This document shows positions 63,040-64,000 of a DNA stretch of 64,000 nucleotides, piece after piece. The stretch is from assembly GCF_024748695.1 (NCBI RefSeq), contig NZ_CP087176.1, positions 2,535,501 through 2,599,500 of the forward strand, read 5' to 3'. The notes beneath the pieces are model-generated. The model was given only the letters and a program-made list of their open reading frames with translations. It searched no databases and was not told the origin of the DNA. This DNA comes from Pseudomonas sp. B21-040 (lineage in GTDB: Bacteria; Pseudomonadota; Gammaproteobacteria; Pseudomonadales; Pseudomonadaceae). Position 1 is the first letter of the stretch; each line of letters begins with the position of its first letter. The translations under genes and the position numbers were made by a program.

Positions 63040-63585
63040 ATGCGCCCGCTGATGCTCGACTTCCAGCCGCGTCGCCGTTCCGGTCCATTGGGCTGGAGCT
63101 TGCTGGGCGGTGGCGTGGTACTGGCGCTGGTGTGCGTCTTCGTCCAGCAACACCTCAATGACGAGGCCTCGCAGCAGCAAGGACATTTGCAGCACGCCCA
63201 GCGTGTCCTCACCGGAGACACCGGCAGCAAACCCACGCTGACCCCGGCCGAAACCCGCGAGCAGGCACAGAACCTGGCGGAAATGCGCAAGGTTTCACAG
63301 CAACTGCGCCGGCCATGGGAGCGTCTGTTCGCCATGCTCGAAGCCATGCCGCGCGACAACATCGCCTTGCTGGCGCTGACCCCGGACGCACGCAAAGGTC
63401 AGGTGCGGATCAGCGCCGAGGCGCGGGATCTGGAAGCCATGCTCGAATTTCACCAGCGTCTGGAAGCCAGCGAAGAGCTGTCCGACGTGTCGTTGCTCAG
63501 CCACGAAATCGTCGCCAACGTGCCGGAACACCCGGTGCAATTCAACCTGTCGGCCAGTTGGGAGATCGGCGATGCGAATCCCTAG
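63040..63585 (+). CDS. PilN-like / GspL periplasmic-domain-like protein
   Basis: 181 residues beginning one base after the preceding stop. After a short cytosolic start (MRPLMLDFQPRRRSG) there is one membrane segment (LGWSLLGGGVVLALVCVFVQ), then a coiled helical part and a ferredoxin-like fold (IALLALTPDARKGQVRISAEA, LEAMLEFHQRLE). This is the PilN pattern. Overlaps the next gene by 14 bases. Confidence 0.78.
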   Translation: MRPLMLDFQPRRRSGPLGWSLLGGGVVLALVCVFVQQHLNDEASQQQGHLQHAQRVLTGDTGSKPTLTPAETREQAQNLAEMRKVSQQLRRPWERLFAMLEAMPRDNIALLALTPDARKGQVRISAEARDLEAMLEFHQRLEASEELSDVSLLSHEIVANVPEHPVQFNLSASWEIGDANP

Positions 63586-64000
63586 ATTGATCGTCCACGA
63601 ATACCTGCAAGGCCTGGGCGTTCCTGGTCTGGCGGGCATGGCGCTGCTGGTGGTCGGCTTGGTGTATGGCCTGGGCGCGTTGATGCCGGACTGGCAAGCG
63701 CTGCAACAGCTGAGCCAGCAAACCCGCGAAGCCGGCGAGTACCTGGCCAAGGTTGAAGACGGCAGCGTCGCCGCCCCGGTGGTGCCGCAGCGCCAACTCG
63801 ACGACTTCCGCAGCAAACTGCCGGCCCAGCCTCAGGCCACCGTGGCCATCGACAAAATCTACGCACTGGCCACGCAGGAACACATCACCCTGAGCCGCGG
63901 TGAGTACTCACTGGGCATCGACCCCAAGACGCACCTGGCCCGTTACCAGATTCTGCTGCCGGTGCGGGGCAGCTATCCGCAACTGCGGCGCTTCCTGCAC
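63572..64000 (+). CDS. PilO-like / GspM-like protein, 3' end outside window
   Basis: The open frame from ATG 63572 runs to the window edge (143 codons seen). One membrane segment (LAGMALLVVGLVYGLGALM), then a coiled stretch (LQQLSQQTREAGEYLAKVE) and the start of a PilO-like fold (HITLSRGEYSLGID, YQILLPVRGSYPQLRRFL). It overlaps the PilN-like gene. Other T2SS genes, including the secretin, probably follow outside the window. Confidence 0.78.
   Translation, partial: MRIPRLIVHEYLQGLGVPGLAGMALLVVGLVYGLGALMPDWQALQQLSQQTREAGEYLAKVEDGSVAAPVVPQRQLDDFRSKLPAQPQATVAIDKIYALATQEHITLSRGEYSLGIDPKTHLARYQILLPVRGSYPQLRRFLH

Noticed and set aside
1..64000. tRNA, rRNA genes and CRISPR arrays
   Set aside because: No tRNA cloverleaf arms, rRNA-like sequence or regularly spaced repeats with unique spacers were seen; the regular repeats at 44284-44770 are coding.

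Overview
The window looks like a chromosomal segment of a fluorescens-group Pseudomonas. The evidence is high-GC coding sequence, Pseudomonas-type REP/REPIN palindromes between many genes, DUF6124-type small genes with their leader, an orphan RtcB, and a manganese-oxidase (MnxG-type) locus. No tool was run; identities come from reading motifs and family knowledge.

Layout. (1) 1-5.6 kb: a truncated membrane-protein gene on the minus strand, then three plus-strand genes (gluzincin metalloprotease, metallo-beta-lactamase-fold hydrolase, SH3 plus papain-like amidase) closed by a strong hairpin. (2) 5.6-20.4 kb: ordinary core and accessory genes: molbindin, orphan ABC solute-binding protein, rtcB, a lipoprotein, VOC protein, a 3-hydroxybutyryl-CoA dehydrogenase/TetR pair with a divergent AraC regulator, ABC exporter, alpha/beta hydrolase, quinone oxidoreductase, MFS transporter/LysR divergent pair, pirin and a GlxA-type regulator. 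(3) 20.5-30.9 kb: two tail-to-tail winged-helix/NB-ARC regulators, one frameshifted and truncated, followed by flavodoxin, chloroperoxidase-like hydrolase, catalase, AraC, exported MBL hydrolase and LysR. A 21-bp GTTAA-N5-GTTAA element occurs in two of these promoter regions. (4) 30.9-36.1 kb: repeat-rich spacer, a structured leader before a DUF6124 gene, then a four-gene DoxX/monooxygenase/amidohydrolase/isochorismatase operon.

(5) 37.0-44.1 kb: an AT-rich six-gene island, all on the minus strand, inserted at the 3' end of a lysR gene and flanked by near-identical 207-bp direct repeats of that gene end. It encodes a nucleotidyltransferase, MATE exporter, phosphoribosyltransferase-like protein, IMPase-like phosphatase, radical SAM enzyme with an unusual cysteine spacing, and a thymidylate-kinase-like protein. 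No integrase is visible. This reads as an uncharacterised, probably nucleotide- or sugar-phosphate-derived, small-molecule pathway and is the best candidate for a new system here.

(6) 44.2-64.0 kb: a secreted Gly/His-rich repeat protein, gspF and gspG (minus strand), a lytic transglycosylase, a giant MnxG-type multicopper oxidase followed by a beta-propeller protein, two SCO copper chaperones, a cytochrome c/solute-binding fusion and a parvulin, then a response regulator, gspE and PilM/PilN/PilO-like genes. Three sigma-54 promoters and recurrent AGTGGGGAA boxes tie these units into one probable NtrC-type regulon. The simplest reading is a manganese-oxidation module with its own type II secretion machine.
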